Origin: an uncultured Bacilli bacterium
Lineage (GTDB): Bacteria; Bacillota_I; Bacilli_A; RF39; UBA660
Direction: 5' to 3'
Assembly (NCBI GenBank): GCA_947598485.1
Contig: CANQFJ010000015.1
Coordinates: forward strand, 1-40,503
DNA: 40,503 nucleotides
The position numbers and the translations under genes are program-made. Numbering within the stretch: the first letter of the stretch is position 1; every line of letters begins with the position of its first letter. The notes beneath the pieces were generated by a model. The model did no database searches, was not told the DNA's origin, and saw nothing but the letters and a program-made list of their open reading frames with translations. Shown piece by piece: positions 31,976 through 40,252 of the stretch.

Positions 31976-33036
31976 GCTGCCCTCCGTTGATTATCAGTAT
32001 CTAAATCAAATATTTTTATATATTCTAACTCTTCTTCAATAGCCCCTCTTAATTGAGCATCTTCTTCTTCAGAAATATTCTTTCCATAAGTAATTGCATA
32101 ATATAATATATCGCTATCTGAAGGTACTTCAGCAACAATAAGTTTAACTAAATTATCAGAAATACTTTCTGAAACTTCCGTTATATTATAAACAGTTGTT
32201 AAAATACGACGAATAGAACTTGCTAAATTTTCGAATCTTTCAAAAGTTTCATCAGTTAAAGCTGTTAATTGAGGACTGCCTAATATTTCATCATATGGTC
32301 CATTTGCGGTACTAGCCTTTTTCTTGTTATTACCATCTTTTTTACCATTGAATGAAGCTGTAAGATTGTCTAAATCTAAAACTCCTGTATATTCCATGGA
32401 CTCATCTTTATTAATTGCAACTTCATCAGTTGCTTGTTTAGCATCACTGTCACTTTTAGGTGATGAGCCTTTCTTTTTATCTTTACCTTTATTTCCTTCA
32501 GAGTTTTTGCCAGTCTTTTCAGCTTGGTTTTTTGGCTTCTCTTCTTTAGCATCTTTTATAGCGGTATTTTTTGGCTCAGCAGCATTAACTTCTTTGGCTT
32601 TTTCTGAAGTAAAATCTATTACCCCAAACTCAGCTTCAAAAGCTCTTTTACTATATGCAAATTTGGCATATTTTCCCTCAGGGGATTTATATTCTTTGCC
32701 AGCTTTTCTTAAATATAATATTCTATTAACATTGTCTTTAGGAATCATTCTTGTTGGATCATCAACGTACATTTTTAGTTCGCCGATTTTTTCCATTTCT
32801 TCAACAGCATTTTTGATATATGAAAAACCCATAGCTAGAACTTTTAAATGAGTAGGTCTTAAGCTAATGCCTTTTTCTTTTAAATATTTTACCGTTTGGA
32901 TTATTTCTTCTTCAGAAACTAAATCTTCTCCTGTAGTAGGATCTTTAGCTACCAAAGTAGCCAAAAACTTAGGAAGAGTAGTCATCATCTCTTCCGTATA
33001 ATCCAAAGCTTTAATTTTTCGTGCTATGTTTTCCAT
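31972..33036 (-). CDS. Unrecognised helical protein with charged linker (354 aa)
   Basis: No family recognised. The N-terminal ~130 residues are helical and contain the loose repeat (IIQTVKYLKEKGISLRPTHLKVL, then YIKNAVEEMEKIGELKMYVDDP). Residues about 140-250 form a Lys/Glu/Ser-rich, likely disordered linker (KKGSSPKSDSDAK). The C-terminal ~100 residues form a second helical domain ending in an acidic stretch. It is cytosolic with no signal. It is the second gene of a three-gene operon that faces the YkuE-like gene and lies close to the Tad-like operon. Similar layout to the 398-aa upstream neighbour suggests common descent. Confidence 0.75.
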   Translation of the reverse strand: MENIARKIKALDYTEEMMTTLPKFLATLVAKDPTTGEDLVSEEEIIQTVKYLKEKGISLRPTHLKVLAMGFSYIKNAVEEMEKIGELKMYVDDPTRMIPKDNVNRILYLRKAGKEYKSPEGKYAKFAYSKRAFEAEFGVIDFTSEKAKEVNAAEPKNTAIKDAKEEKPKNQAEKTGKNSEGNKGKDKKKGSSPKSDSDAKQATDEVAINKDESMEYTGVLDLDNLTASFNGKKDGNNKKKASTANGPYDEILGSPQLTALTDETFERFENLASSIRRILTTVYNITEVSESISDNLVKLIVAEVPSDSDILYYAITYGKNISEEEDAQLRGAIEEELEYIKIFDLDTDNQRRAA

Positions 33037-33048
33037 ATAACAACCTTT

Positions 33049-34245
33049 CTAATATGCCATTAAAGGAACGTTTTTAGGATCTAATCCACTATCTTTCAAC
33101 ATTTTTATTGTAGTATTTAATTCTTCTAATGAATATTTTACTAATACATTAGGATTTAAATAAATATCTTGAGGTTGTTTTCCTACCTCTATTAAGGTAT
33201 CTATCTTGGCTTTTAATGATTCATCATATAAAAGTTCAATATTATCGATAAATACATCTTTATTAATTCCTTTTGCTTCCATAACTTTAACGTTGTCCCT
33301 AAATAATTTGGCATTAAAATGTTCTTTTAATTTATTAAAATCATTATTCGAAAAATCTAAATAATCAAAGCCAATTTCGGTTAAAATATTTACTAAATCT
33401 TCTTTAGCATTATTTTTGTCATCAGCAGTTTCACCTTCTGGTTTAGTCTCGCCTTTTTCAGGAGCTTCACTAGTAGCATTAGCTTCATTTTTAGATTCTT
33501 TGCTAGCATCAATTATGATATCTTCAATAAGTGGTTTATCTTCTTTTTCATCAGTAAGTAAAGTTTCAGGTTCTTCGTCAGAATCTAACTCACTGCCACT
33601 TATAGGTCGACCATTAAATGCTTTGTCATACAAAAATAGTCCATCTTCGGGAAACATCATTAGTTTAGCAGCTTCTCTTTGTTCTTCATCAGTAAACTTA
33701 AATTCAGAAAGGAGTGAAGTTATTTCATCTCTAGTTATATTAATGTTGGAACTTAAAGCTAATTCAAAGTATTTATTAAGTTTTTCTTGATTAGCTAAAG
33801 CTTCATCACGACGAATACCTAATTCTTCAATTTTAGCTATAGCTTCATTCATTTCATCTTCAACTTTGACTAATTCTTCACCAGCTTTTTTCTTTTCGGC
33901 AGCGACTTTTTCTAAAGTAAGAGGTAATGTATTTTCAACTTTTCTTTTAATTGCTTCAGGATCAAATTCAATATGTAAGTGATCAATAACTGTTGAAAAT
34001 TCACTTTTCTTAATAGTAGCTAAAGCATTTTTTAATTTTTCGCCTTCGTCCGCTAAAACAGTTTCCTCAGCAGTTAATTCTCCTATTTTTTCTTGTAATT
34101 CTGCTTTAAGAGCACTAGTCTTATCACGTGTATGTTCTGCGCTTTCCCTCTCTCTATCCATGGAAACAAGTACCACGCTATCCTCACCACGTAAGTTATA
34201 TAGCTTATCTAATAATCTAGTCGTATCTGAACTTAACATTTTCAT
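33049..34245 (-). CDS. Unrecognised coiled-coil protein with C-terminal helical repeats (398 aa)
   Basis: No family recognised. Residues about 30-170 are a long coiled coil rich in Glu, Lys, Ala and Leu (EKVAAEKKKAGEELVKVEDE). An acidic linker (about 215-285) follows, then three C-terminal helical units of about 30-38 residues (NVKVMEAKGINKDVFIDNIELL; IDTLIEVGKQPQDIYLNPNVL; IKMLKDSGLDPKNVP). Such Leu-Gly helix pairs recall mTERF-like repeats, a resemblance only. It is cytosolic, without membrane segments. It heads the operon behind a clear promoter (TTACAA, 17 bp, TATAAT). Perhaps a scaffold. Confidence 0.75.
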   Translation of the reverse strand: MKMLSSDTTRLLDKLYNLRGEDSVVLVSMDRERESAEHTRDKTSALKAELQEKIGELTAEETVLADEGEKLKNALATIKKSEFSTVIDHLHIEFDPEAIKRKVENTLPLTLEKVAAEKKKAGEELVKVEDEMNEAIAKIEELGIRRDEALANQEKLNKYFELALSSNINITRDEITSLLSEFKFTDEEQREAAKLMMFPEDGLFLYDKAFNGRPISGSELDSDEEPETLLTDEKEDKPLIEDIIIDASKESKNEANATSEAPEKGETKPEGETADDKNNAKEDLVNILTEIGFDYLDFSNNDFNKLKEHFNAKLFRDNVKVMEAKGINKDVFIDNIELLYDESLKAKIDTLIEVGKQPQDIYLNPNVLVKYSLEELNTTIKMLKDSGLDPKNVPLMAY

Positions 34246-34270
34246 ATAACTACTCCCTCTATTCTATGTC

Positions 34271-34299
34271 ATTATAACACATTTAAAATTGGATTGTAA
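34271..34299 (-). promoter_or_regulatory. Promoter of the three-gene helical-repeat operon
   Basis: TTACAA, 17 bp, extended -10 TGTTATAAT on the minus strand, 25 nt before the start codon; no other promoter is seen in the operon. Confidence 0.75.
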
Positions 34300-34401
34300 A
34301 TATTATTTTACAAAATAAAAGGCTTCGAATAAAAAGCTAGGTTATAACCCTTAGCAAAATAAATCTATCAGAATATATTACTTTTAGAAGAGGTGAATTT
34401 T

Positions 34402-35019
34402 TTGAAAAAGAAATATAGTGTTCTTATGATATTGGGACTTGCTATTATTGCTATTATAGCTCTTGGTTTTAGGCTAATTAATAATAAAAATAAGGATGAT
34501 GATAAAAATAAGATTACTTTAGGAGAAGTAACTCACTCGGTATTTTATGCTCCCCTTTATGTTGCTATTGAGGAAGGATATTTTGCTGATGAAAATATCG
34601 ATTTAGAGCTTGTACTTACGAGTGGTGCTGATAAAGTTAGTGCTGCGGTATTATCTGGTGATGTTCAAATTGGTTTTGCCGGAGCTGAAAGTGCCATCTA
34701 CGTCTATGACAAAGGTGAAAAGGATTACTTACAAATATTTTCAGGTTTAACTAAAAGAGATGGTCAATTCATTTTAGGAAGAAAAAATATTAAAGATTTT
34801 ACTTTAGAGGACTTAAAAGGCAAAGAGATTCTTGTGGGAAGAGCATCAGGAATGCCAGCATTAAACTTTTTAAATGCTTTAAAAAAAGCCAATATAAATC
34901 CAAATGATATTAACATAAATTACTCTGTTGATTTTGCAGCACTATCTGGAAGCTTCATTGGTGGCGAAGGAGACTTCGTTAACCTATTTGAAGATAGTGC
35001 AATGATAATCACTGTCTAA
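34402..35019 (+). pseudogene. C-terminally truncated ABC substrate-binding protein (SsuA/THI5-like)
   Basis: The N-terminal two thirds of an SsuA/NMT1/THI5-like periplasmic-type binding protein: hydrophobic N-terminus, then ITLGEVTHSVFYAPLYVAIE, GADKVSAAVLSGDVQIGFAG and LKGKEILVGRASGMPAL. Family members are about 310-340 aa. Here the frame ends soon after FVNLFE, where intact proteins continue with a substrate-lobe block, so roughly a third is missing. There is no lipobox cysteine, which is unusual for a Gram-positive binding protein. TTG is the likely start, 6 nt after AGAGGTGA. No permease or ATPase gene is adjacent. It ends next to an AbiEii remnant. Confidence 0.8.
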
Positions 35020-35095
35020 CTCCATATATAAATTTACAAATTTCATATATACTACTGCCAAACGTTCATTACTGGCTATAATTTCATTTATTTCA

Positions 35096-35286
35096 TCAAA
35101 CAATATCTTTTTCTAAAATATTAGTTATGTATTCTAATGAATCAAATAAACTATCAAAAGGTATATCACTAGAATATGGAGCGGTAATTTGATAATTTTT
35201 CCATAATTTAATAAGTGATTCATTAGATTATTATTTCCTTTTGCTTTTTTTGAAATAATTGTTTTTAATTTAGCTTTGTTCACCAT
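35096..35286 (-). pseudogene. Broken AbiEii-type nucleotidyltransferase toxin
   Basis: The reading frame starts inside the last codons of AbiEi (7-nt overlap, as in intact AbiE pairs): MVNKAKLKTIISKKAKGNNN. After a few codons the frame is lost; the next frame reads WKNYQITAPYSSDIPFDSLF, which fits the C-terminal end of AbiEii proteins. The whole central nucleotidyltransferase domain, including the GSxxxxxD-type site, is absent. So about 200 residues have been deleted with a frameshift. Further bases down to 35020 hold another open fragment (NEIIASNERLAVVYMKF) that I cannot place. Confidence 0.75.
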
Positions 35287-35873
35287 AATAAAATCTCCAT
35301 ATATTCACTTACTTTCTTTTCAATTTTCATAATCTTGGCATATCTTGTAAGCTTACTCAAATTTTTGCTTTTACTTCTAGCATAATCTTTAAGTGCTTTT
35401 GCAAATATTTCACCATCAATTTTGTTTTTATTTTTGATAATATCACAAATAGTTCTTTCAACATCATAGGCTTTAATTTTCATACCAAAAGGAGATGTAA
35501 TTTCTACTACTCCTAAATCTAAAATTTTTCTATTTACAAAATTAATAATTACACTCTTATCTTTTTGTAAAACTCCATTATAATCATTAGGCAAGGTAAT
35601 GTTATATAAAAGAGGTGTGCGATCTGATAAATTATGCAGATATAAAGCAGTAGCCATTGAAAATCTAGCATTTTTACTTTTAGAAGCAATTTTATAATAT
35701 TCATCTTCTATATAATTTGGAAGTCCATAATAACCTTTTGAGATTCTTACCAAAATTCCCTTCTTTACCATATTTGTTAAAAATTTTTTATCAATGCCAT
35801 TATTTACAGCTTCCTTTGTTGTGATATAACCATTATTTTTTTCAACAATTTTTAAAATTTTATCATAATTCAT
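35280..35873 (-). CDS. AbiEi-family antitoxin / transcriptional regulator
   Basis: 197 aa of the AbiEi family: an N-terminal winged helix (residues about 1-55, KNNGYITTKEAVNNGIDKKFLTNMV and GILVRISKGYYGLP) and a C-terminal domain typical of type IV antitoxins (DVERTICDIIKNKNKI, AKALKDYA). AbiEi represses its own operon by binding inverted repeats and counters the AbiEii nucleotidyltransferase. Here the toxin gene is destroyed, so the antitoxin is an orphan that could still act as a repressor. A 50-bp inverted repeat with an embedded promoter lies just upstream. No typical ribosome site is visible before the ATG. Confidence 0.9.
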   Translation of the reverse strand: MNYDKILKIVEKNNGYITTKEAVNNGIDKKFLTNMVKKGILVRISKGYYGLPNYIEDEYYKIASKSKNARFSMATALYLHNLSDRTPLLYNITLPNDYNGVLQKDKSVIINFVNRKILDLGVVEITSPFGMKIKAYDVERTICDIIKNKNKIDGEIFAKALKDYARSKSKNLSKLTRYAKIMKIEKKVSEYMEILLW

Positions 35874-35883
35874 AATTTTATAT

Positions 35884-35933
35884 CATTCACTTTCCAACTG
35901 AAATTTTATCATTTTTCAGTTCAAAAGTGAATG
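35884..35933. promoter_or_regulatory. Inverted repeat with embedded promoter, probable AbiEi operator
   Basis: CATTCACTTT...AACTGAAA pairs with TTTCAGTT...AAAGTGAATG (10 + 8 bp perfect, separated by a 2-nt mismatch). On the minus strand TTCACT and an extended -10 TGATAAAAT at a 17-bp spacing lie within it, so a bound repressor would block the promoter. Confidence 0.65.
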
Positions 35934-36002
35934 CCTTTTTTATTTTTTTATAATAACTTTAATTATTAGGATTGGAAAAAATATTTATGAAGTTCCCCTG
36001 TT

Positions 36003-36034
36003 TTATCGTTTTGTCAGTGCCGCCAAAACGATAA
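36003..36034. repeat. 11-bp hairpin, unassigned
   Basis: TTATCGTTTTG / CAAAACGATAA around the 10-nt loop TCAGTGCCGC, in the gap between AbiEi and the RelB-type gene. The G+C-rich loop stands out. No T run follows on the plus strand, so a terminator is unlikely. Confidence 0.5.
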
Positions 36035-36069
36035 TTTATACTTTTATTACCTTAAAATAATTAAATAAC

Positions 36070-36091
36070 AAAAAAAGAGGAATTAATCCTC
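36070..36091 (-). terminator. Terminator of the RelB-type gene
   Basis: GAGGA / TCCTC stem across TTAAT followed by T7 on the minus strand, abutting the stop codon. Confidence 0.75.
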
Positions 36092-36373
36092 CTATGACTT
36101 TAAGCCCTTTAACATTTCGTACATATTATTATAACTTTTAGCTTTTACCTTTCCACTTAATATATTTTCTCCCTCTTGAATAGCCTCTAATAATTCTCTA
36201 CTTGGTTTAGGATTAACTACTTCGAAAGGTACACCATCTTTGTTAATTAATTGTTTAATTGCCATATTTATATATGTACTCATATCTAAGCCTAATTTAC
36301 TTAAAATAGCAGTTGCTAGCTCTTTGTCATTTCTGTCAATTTGAACACTTATTGTAGTTGTTAGACTTTCCAT
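36092..36373 (-). CDS. Orphan RelB/DinJ-family antitoxin
   Basis: 93 aa. The N-terminus (TTISVQIDRNDKELATAILSKLGLDM) has the ribbon-helix-helix pattern of DinJ/RelB antitoxins; STYINMAIKQLI and GVPFEVV are the next family blocks, and SYNNMYEMLKGL is the toxin-binding tail. Unlike the relic near typA this copy is complete. No toxin follows: a terminator abuts the stop and the next gene is AbiEi. It may protect against a toxin encoded elsewhere or be a relic. Start after AGAGGTG, 7 nt before the ATG. Confidence 0.9.
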   Translation of the reverse strand: MESLTTTISVQIDRNDKELATAILSKLGLDMSTYINMAIKQLINKDGVPFEVVNPKPSRELLEAIQEGENILSGKVKAKSYNNMYEMLKGLKS

Positions 36374-36435
36374 ATAACACCTCTTTCACACTAAAATGAT
36401 AACACTTTTTATACTATACATATTCTAAATTTTAA

Positions 36436-37704
36436 TCATTTTTGTAATTTATAAACAATGTCTCTCGATTTTCCTTCTTTAATAAGTAAATCTTTTGCAA
36501 CCATTACATTTAATAAATCAATAGATGCATTTTTCTTAATATTTAATAAATTTTCTACTTTTTCTCTGGTTATAGTATTATTTTCCTTTAAATAATCAAA
36601 TATTTTTTGATAATCAGAATTTACTGACATCTTTGGCAATATTACTAAAAAACTATTAGGAGCTACTCGAAATTCTGGCATTTTATCGGCATTTTTATAT
36701 AATTCTAATATTCTGGGAATACCACTACCATAGGCTTCAACTAAACCTAATCGATGGAAAACACTAATAAGTTTAGGATTTCTTGAAGATGAAGAACCTA
36801 GTTTTATGTCATCAATCGTTAATCCTTTAACAAGACCTCCTAGGCTTAGTATTTCAATTCGATCAGTAAAAATATGAACTAAAGTACTACCGGGAATTTC
36901 ATAATCACGATGGCCAATAGAATTAAGTAAACATTCTCTAATGCTTTCTATTGGATAATCATAATTTTCAATTCTTTCCATGCCCTCAATTTTACCGCTT
37001 ACTTTATTATTCAATTTCAAATAATTTTCAGCTTCTTCTAATTGTTGTAAGACACTGCCTTTAGCAGTTTCTTTCATATCTAAAAATTCTTTTTTAGTAT
37101 TATCGGTATAAACAGCCATCTTTATTGTGTATGGACACTGATCAGATAATAATAAGCCTAGATTAGTATATTTACCTTTATCATTTATGATATTAAGAAT
37201 TCTCTTTTCTTTATCGCCAAAGGCAATTTTCTTTTCATCAAATATTCTTTGAGTATATAAAAAAGTTAAATCTTGATTTATGCTTATATTTTTTTCAAAA
37301 GTTATTCCCGAAGATTCAATAATCATTTGTCTTATGCTTTCATTTGTTGCATGTTGCGTAGTAGCACCTAATCTAACATATACACCCTCTGGAGTCATTC
37401 CTTTATTTTTAAGATAATATGGTTTACTCGTTCCTTGCAGTACTTCTACAATAATAATATCTTTGCCTTCTTGCTTTTCAATTCGGGGAGATACTAAAAA
37501 ACTAATATCAGGTTCAATACTATCATGAAGTTTACTACTAACTTTATCTAATTCTTTTCGAACATTTTCTACACCATAAACACTGCCATCATCATTATAA
37601 CCAATGACAATAGTTCCACCACTTGAATTACAAAAAGCTATAACTTCTTTTACTAGGGAATCATTAACTTCTCTTTTAAATTCTAACTTATCACTTTCGT
37701 TCAT
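36436..37704 (-). CDS. AlbA_2 (Schlafen-like) domain ATP-binding regulator
   Basis: 422 aa. The N-terminal AlbA_2 domain (residues about 5-115) has LEFKREV, AFCNSSGGTIVIGYNDDG and a YVRLGATTQHA block. The middle and C-terminal part matches the divergent GHKL-type ATP-binding half of the family (ECLLNSIGHRDYEIPG, FTDRIEILSLGGLVKGL, NPKLISVFHRLGLVEAYGSGI), and a winged helix lies at the end (ITREKVENLLNIKKNASIDLL). Such proteins are suspected transcriptional or defence regulators; targets are unknown. I use the inner ATG (MNESDK), with AGGTG 6 nt before it. It is preceded by a promoter and the TTCGTTTA array, which it may bind. Confidence 0.9.
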   Translation of the reverse strand: MNESDKLEFKREVNDSLVKEVIAFCNSSGGTIVIGYNDDGSVYGVENVRKELDKVSSKLHDSIEPDISFLVSPRIEKQEGKDIIIVEVLQGTSKPYYLKNKGMTPEGVYVRLGATTQHATNESIRQMIIESSGITFEKNISINQDLTFLYTQRIFDEKKIAFGDKEKRILNIINDKGKYTNLGLLLSDQCPYTIKMAVYTDNTKKEFLDMKETAKGSVLQQLEEAENYLKLNNKVSGKIEGMERIENYDYPIESIRECLLNSIGHRDYEIPGSTLVHIFTDRIEILSLGGLVKGLTIDDIKLGSSSSRNPKLISVFHRLGLVEAYGSGIPRILELYKNADKMPEFRVAPNSFLVILPKMSVNSDYQKIFDYLKENNTITREKVENLLNIKKNASIDLLNVMVAKDLLIKEGKSRDIVYKLQK

Positions 37705-37721
37705 TTGTTTCACCTACTAAT

Positions 37722-37750
37722 AGTATATTACCTTTTTAAAAATCCTTCAA
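37722..37750 (-). promoter_or_regulatory. Promoter of the AlbA_2 gene
   Basis: TTGAAG, 17 bp, TATACT on the minus strand, 18 nt before the ATG. The TTCGTTTA array begins 5 bp upstream of its -35. Confidence 0.7.
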
Positions 37751-37754
37751 TATT

Positions 37755-37837
37755 TTCGTTTAAATTCGTTTATGAATTGTTAAACGAATCAGAGAAAAGT
37801 CCAATTTTTAGGGCTTTTATTCGTTTAAATTCGTTTA
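37755..37837. repeat. TTCGTTTA operator-like array
   Basis: Four direct copies of TTCGTTTA at 37755, 37765, 37820 and 37830, plus one inverted copy (TAAACGAA) at 37781. Copies within each pair are exactly 10 bp apart (one helical turn), so the 18-bp unit TTCGTTTAAATTCGTTTA occurs twice, 65 bp apart. It lies upstream of the AlbA_2 promoter and 50 bp after the recombinase gene. Confidence 0.8.
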
Positions 37838-37887
37838 TTTATAGCCGATAGTGAAATGATTTTCCCAGATAAATAATGGTTGGCATA

Positions 37888-39633
37888 TTATATGCAAATA
37901 TAGCAATTTACTTGATATTTCACTATGTATCTTCTTGTTCCCGTAGTATTATAGCCTCTTTTAAACTCATAATTTTTGCTTATAAAATTTTTGTAATTTT
38001 CCATGCCAGGAATGACAGCATGTTGCACTTCATTTTCTAAAAAATCATTTGAAAAATTTAAAAAGAATTTTAATTCCAAGTTTTCTTTATTACTATTTCT
38101 CTTGGAAACAATTATTTTATCTAATAATAATTCCATTATCTTATTTTTTGTATCCTGCTCATTTATTTTTTGTTTTATTATTTTCTCTAGCTTTTTGTTT
38201 TTGTCGCTTATATCATCATAGTTTTGTTTTGTTCTCTCTAAAAGAGCAATATCCTGCTCAATACTAGTCAGTTCTTTATTACATTCACTATTTCTAAGAT
38301 TAAACTCACTATTTGATAAATTACCTTCAATATTAAGTTCTAGTAATTTATCTTTTTTAGAGAGTATTTTATCCATTTTCTTTTTTAGTTCATTCATTTT
38401 GTTATCAACATCAGCATTCTTTTTATTGTTTTCATATAATTCCCGTAAAATATCATTAACATTAGAAAGCTCTATTTTAAGATCTCTTATAATGTCATCA
38501 AAAATAGCATATATTTCACTTTCTCTAATATTAGGCAAATCACATGCTTTCTTGCCCTCTCTTAAATGTTTAGCACAAATCCAAGTAACATCTTCACTTA
38601 CTGTACATTGTCTTCTTCTATGAAATACTTCATTATGTTCAGCACAATATATTTTGGCAGATAATGGATACCTATTTTGATACATAATTTTATCTTTTTT
38701 ATAATCTTGACCAAATCTTTTATTTCTGCGTTCTAATCTTTCATTAGCTCGCTCCCATAAATTATCATCTATAATGGGAGGTATCCTAATTTTATCTTCA
38801 TATATTATCCAATCTTTGGTAGGAAGAAGTTTTACCTTTTTAGTCATATAATCAATAATTTCTGATTTCTTTCCGCAATAATATCCTTTATACTTAGGAT
38901 TTCTTAACATTCTTGCAAGAGTTGAAGCACCCCACTTTTTATTCTGACAGGTTCTTAAGCCTTCATTATTAAATTGTTTTGCTATTTTAGTAAGTGATAC
39001 TCTATCAACAGCATATAAACTATATAATCTTTTAACGAGATTTGATTCCTCAGGAATAATATATAAATTTCCTGTAACTTTATCCTTTTTATAGCCATAT
39101 AACATATCATTTCCTAATATAATTCCATTTTTAATAGATCTATTCATACCAAATTTAACTCTTTCGGATAATCTTCTAATTTCATCTTGGGCCATAGAAG
39201 CCATTATCGTAAGTCTAAGTTCGGAATCTGGTAAAGCAGTATTAATGTTATCATTAACAAATAATACTGCTACACCATAAGAAAGTAGCTCTCTTGTATA
39301 CTTAATACTATCTAAAGTATTTCTTGAAAATCTTGATATTTCTTTTGTAACAATTAAATCAAACTTTCCACTTCTAGCATCATCTATCATTTTCATAAAG
39401 TTATCTCTTTTATAATCAGTAGTACCACTTACACCATCATCTATATATCCAGGTACATAAGTCCAATTTTCATTGTTTTTAATCATTTCGTCAAAATGTT
39501 CTACTTGATTTCTTAAAGAACTTTGTTGTTCTAGATGATCTGTTGATACTCTTGAATAATCAGTAACTCGGAGTTTCATTGCTGTTAAAGAAACTCCCAT
39601 ATTTAATTGTTGTCTAACAGTATATAAATCCAT
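37888..39633 (-). CDS. Large serine recombinase (TnpX/integrase type)
   Basis: 581 aa. The resolvase-type catalytic domain (about residues 20-165) has TDYSRVSTDHLEQQ with the nucleophile Ser30, IDDGVSGTT, and LIVTKEISRFSRN. The recombinase domain follows (ILGNDMLYGYKKD, WGASTLARMLRNPKYKGYYCG), then a zinc-ribbon-like segment where the first pair is Cys-x-x-His (YCAEHNE...CAKHLREGKKAC), a coiled coil (about 390-490), and a C-terminal tail. These enzymes integrate and excise phages, conjugative elements and cassettes. AGGAGG lies before the ATG. No other mobile-element core gene is in the window, so it may be the remains of an element or one that extends past the right edge. Confidence 0.95.
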   Translation of the reverse strand: MDLYTVRQQLNMGVSLTAMKLRVTDYSRVSTDHLEQQSSLRNQVEHFDEMIKNNENWTYVPGYIDDGVSGTTDYKRDNFMKMIDDARSGKFDLIVTKEISRFSRNTLDSIKYTRELLSYGVAVLFVNDNINTALPDSELRLTIMASMAQDEIRRLSERVKFGMNRSIKNGIILGNDMLYGYKKDKVTGNLYIIPEESNLVKRLYSLYAVDRVSLTKIAKQFNNEGLRTCQNKKWGASTLARMLRNPKYKGYYCGKKSEIIDYMTKKVKLLPTKDWIIYEDKIRIPPIIDDNLWERANERLERRNKRFGQDYKKDKIMYQNRYPLSAKIYCAEHNEVFHRRRQCTVSEDVTWICAKHLREGKKACDLPNIRESEIYAIFDDIIRDLKIELSNVNDILRELYENNKKNADVDNKMNELKKKMDKILSKKDKLLELNIEGNLSNSEFNLRNSECNKELTSIEQDIALLERTKQNYDDISDKNKKLEKIIKQKINEQDTKNKIMELLLDKIIVSKRNSNKENLELKFFLNFSNDFLENEVQHAVIPGMENYKNFISKNYEFKRGYNTTGTRRYIVKYQVNCYICI

Positions 39634-39697
39634 TTAACATGCCTCCTATTCAGCAAGAGAGTATCACCTTAATTTTTTAATGTTAAATGTATGAATC

Positions 39698-39880
39698 TTA
39701 TGATATTTTTGATGTTGCAGACTTGACTTTTTCTAATAATTTTTCTTCTGTTAATTTAAAGATATGATAAGGTATTTTTTGGTCATTATACATACTTTTA
39801 TTTACAATTAAAGCAATTTCTAGGTATAATTCATATTTACTATCTAAAAGCTTATGAATAATAATCAGCCCCTTAATTAA
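39698..39880 (-). pseudogene. C-terminal remnant of an unknown gene
   Basis: An open frame missed by the ORF track reads LIIIHKLLDSKYELYLEIAL, then VNKSMYNDQKIPYHIFKLTE, and stops after SATSKIS. It has no start codon or ribosome site; a stop lies just upstream in frame. The text is protein-like but I recognise no family. It sits just upstream of the recombinase gene in the same direction. Confidence 0.45.
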
Positions 39881-39982
39881 AAATATGCACTAAACTTTTG
39901 TTAATAACTATTTGATATCTTTTGGTTTTTAAATTTCCAATTGATAAAGAAAGGCCCTCGACAGTGCAAAATTTAGACAAAT

Positions 39983-40017
39983 AAAAAACCGAGTATCAAC
40001 CCTAAGGTTGGATGCTC
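39983..40017 (-). terminator. Terminator on the minus strand
   Basis: GAGCATCCAACC / GGTTGATACTC (one bulge, one G-T pair) followed by T6 on the minus strand. It would end transcripts from the gene at the right edge. Confidence 0.75.
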
Positions 40018-40252
40018 AGCCAAAAAAAATATTAAAATAGTAATTTTCCGAGTTTTATTTTTATTTTTAAGATTTTCTTTATACATTTTTAAAGAAATAT
40101 TTTGAATGTTAATATTATAGCACGCCAAAGGAAAAAGCAAACGCTCATACTTCTAAAACTTTGAATTATCTTTTTTCTTCATATACAGAAATCTTGTTTT
40201 TTACTTGAGAAATTCTATAATAACAAGACGCCCAAAATACATTATACTAAAA
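40018..40252. other. Non-coding stretch before the right-edge gene
   Basis: About 235 bp of AT-rich DNA with no frame I can support. The 68-aa plus-strand track ORF at 40205-40411 is antisense to the right-edge gene and I do not accept it. Confidence 0.5.

Noticed and set aside
32324-32851. 175-aa plus-strand ORF
   Set aside because: Antisense to the 354-aa gene of a promoter-led operon; Ser/Leu-rich shadow of a Lys/Glu-rich linker.
33416-33790. 124-aa plus-strand ORF
   Set aside because: Same kind of Ser/Leu-rich shadow, opposite the acidic linker of the 398-aa gene.
37755-37837. CRISPR array
   Set aside because: Units are only 18 bp, occur twice, and include an inverted copy; no cas genes are near.
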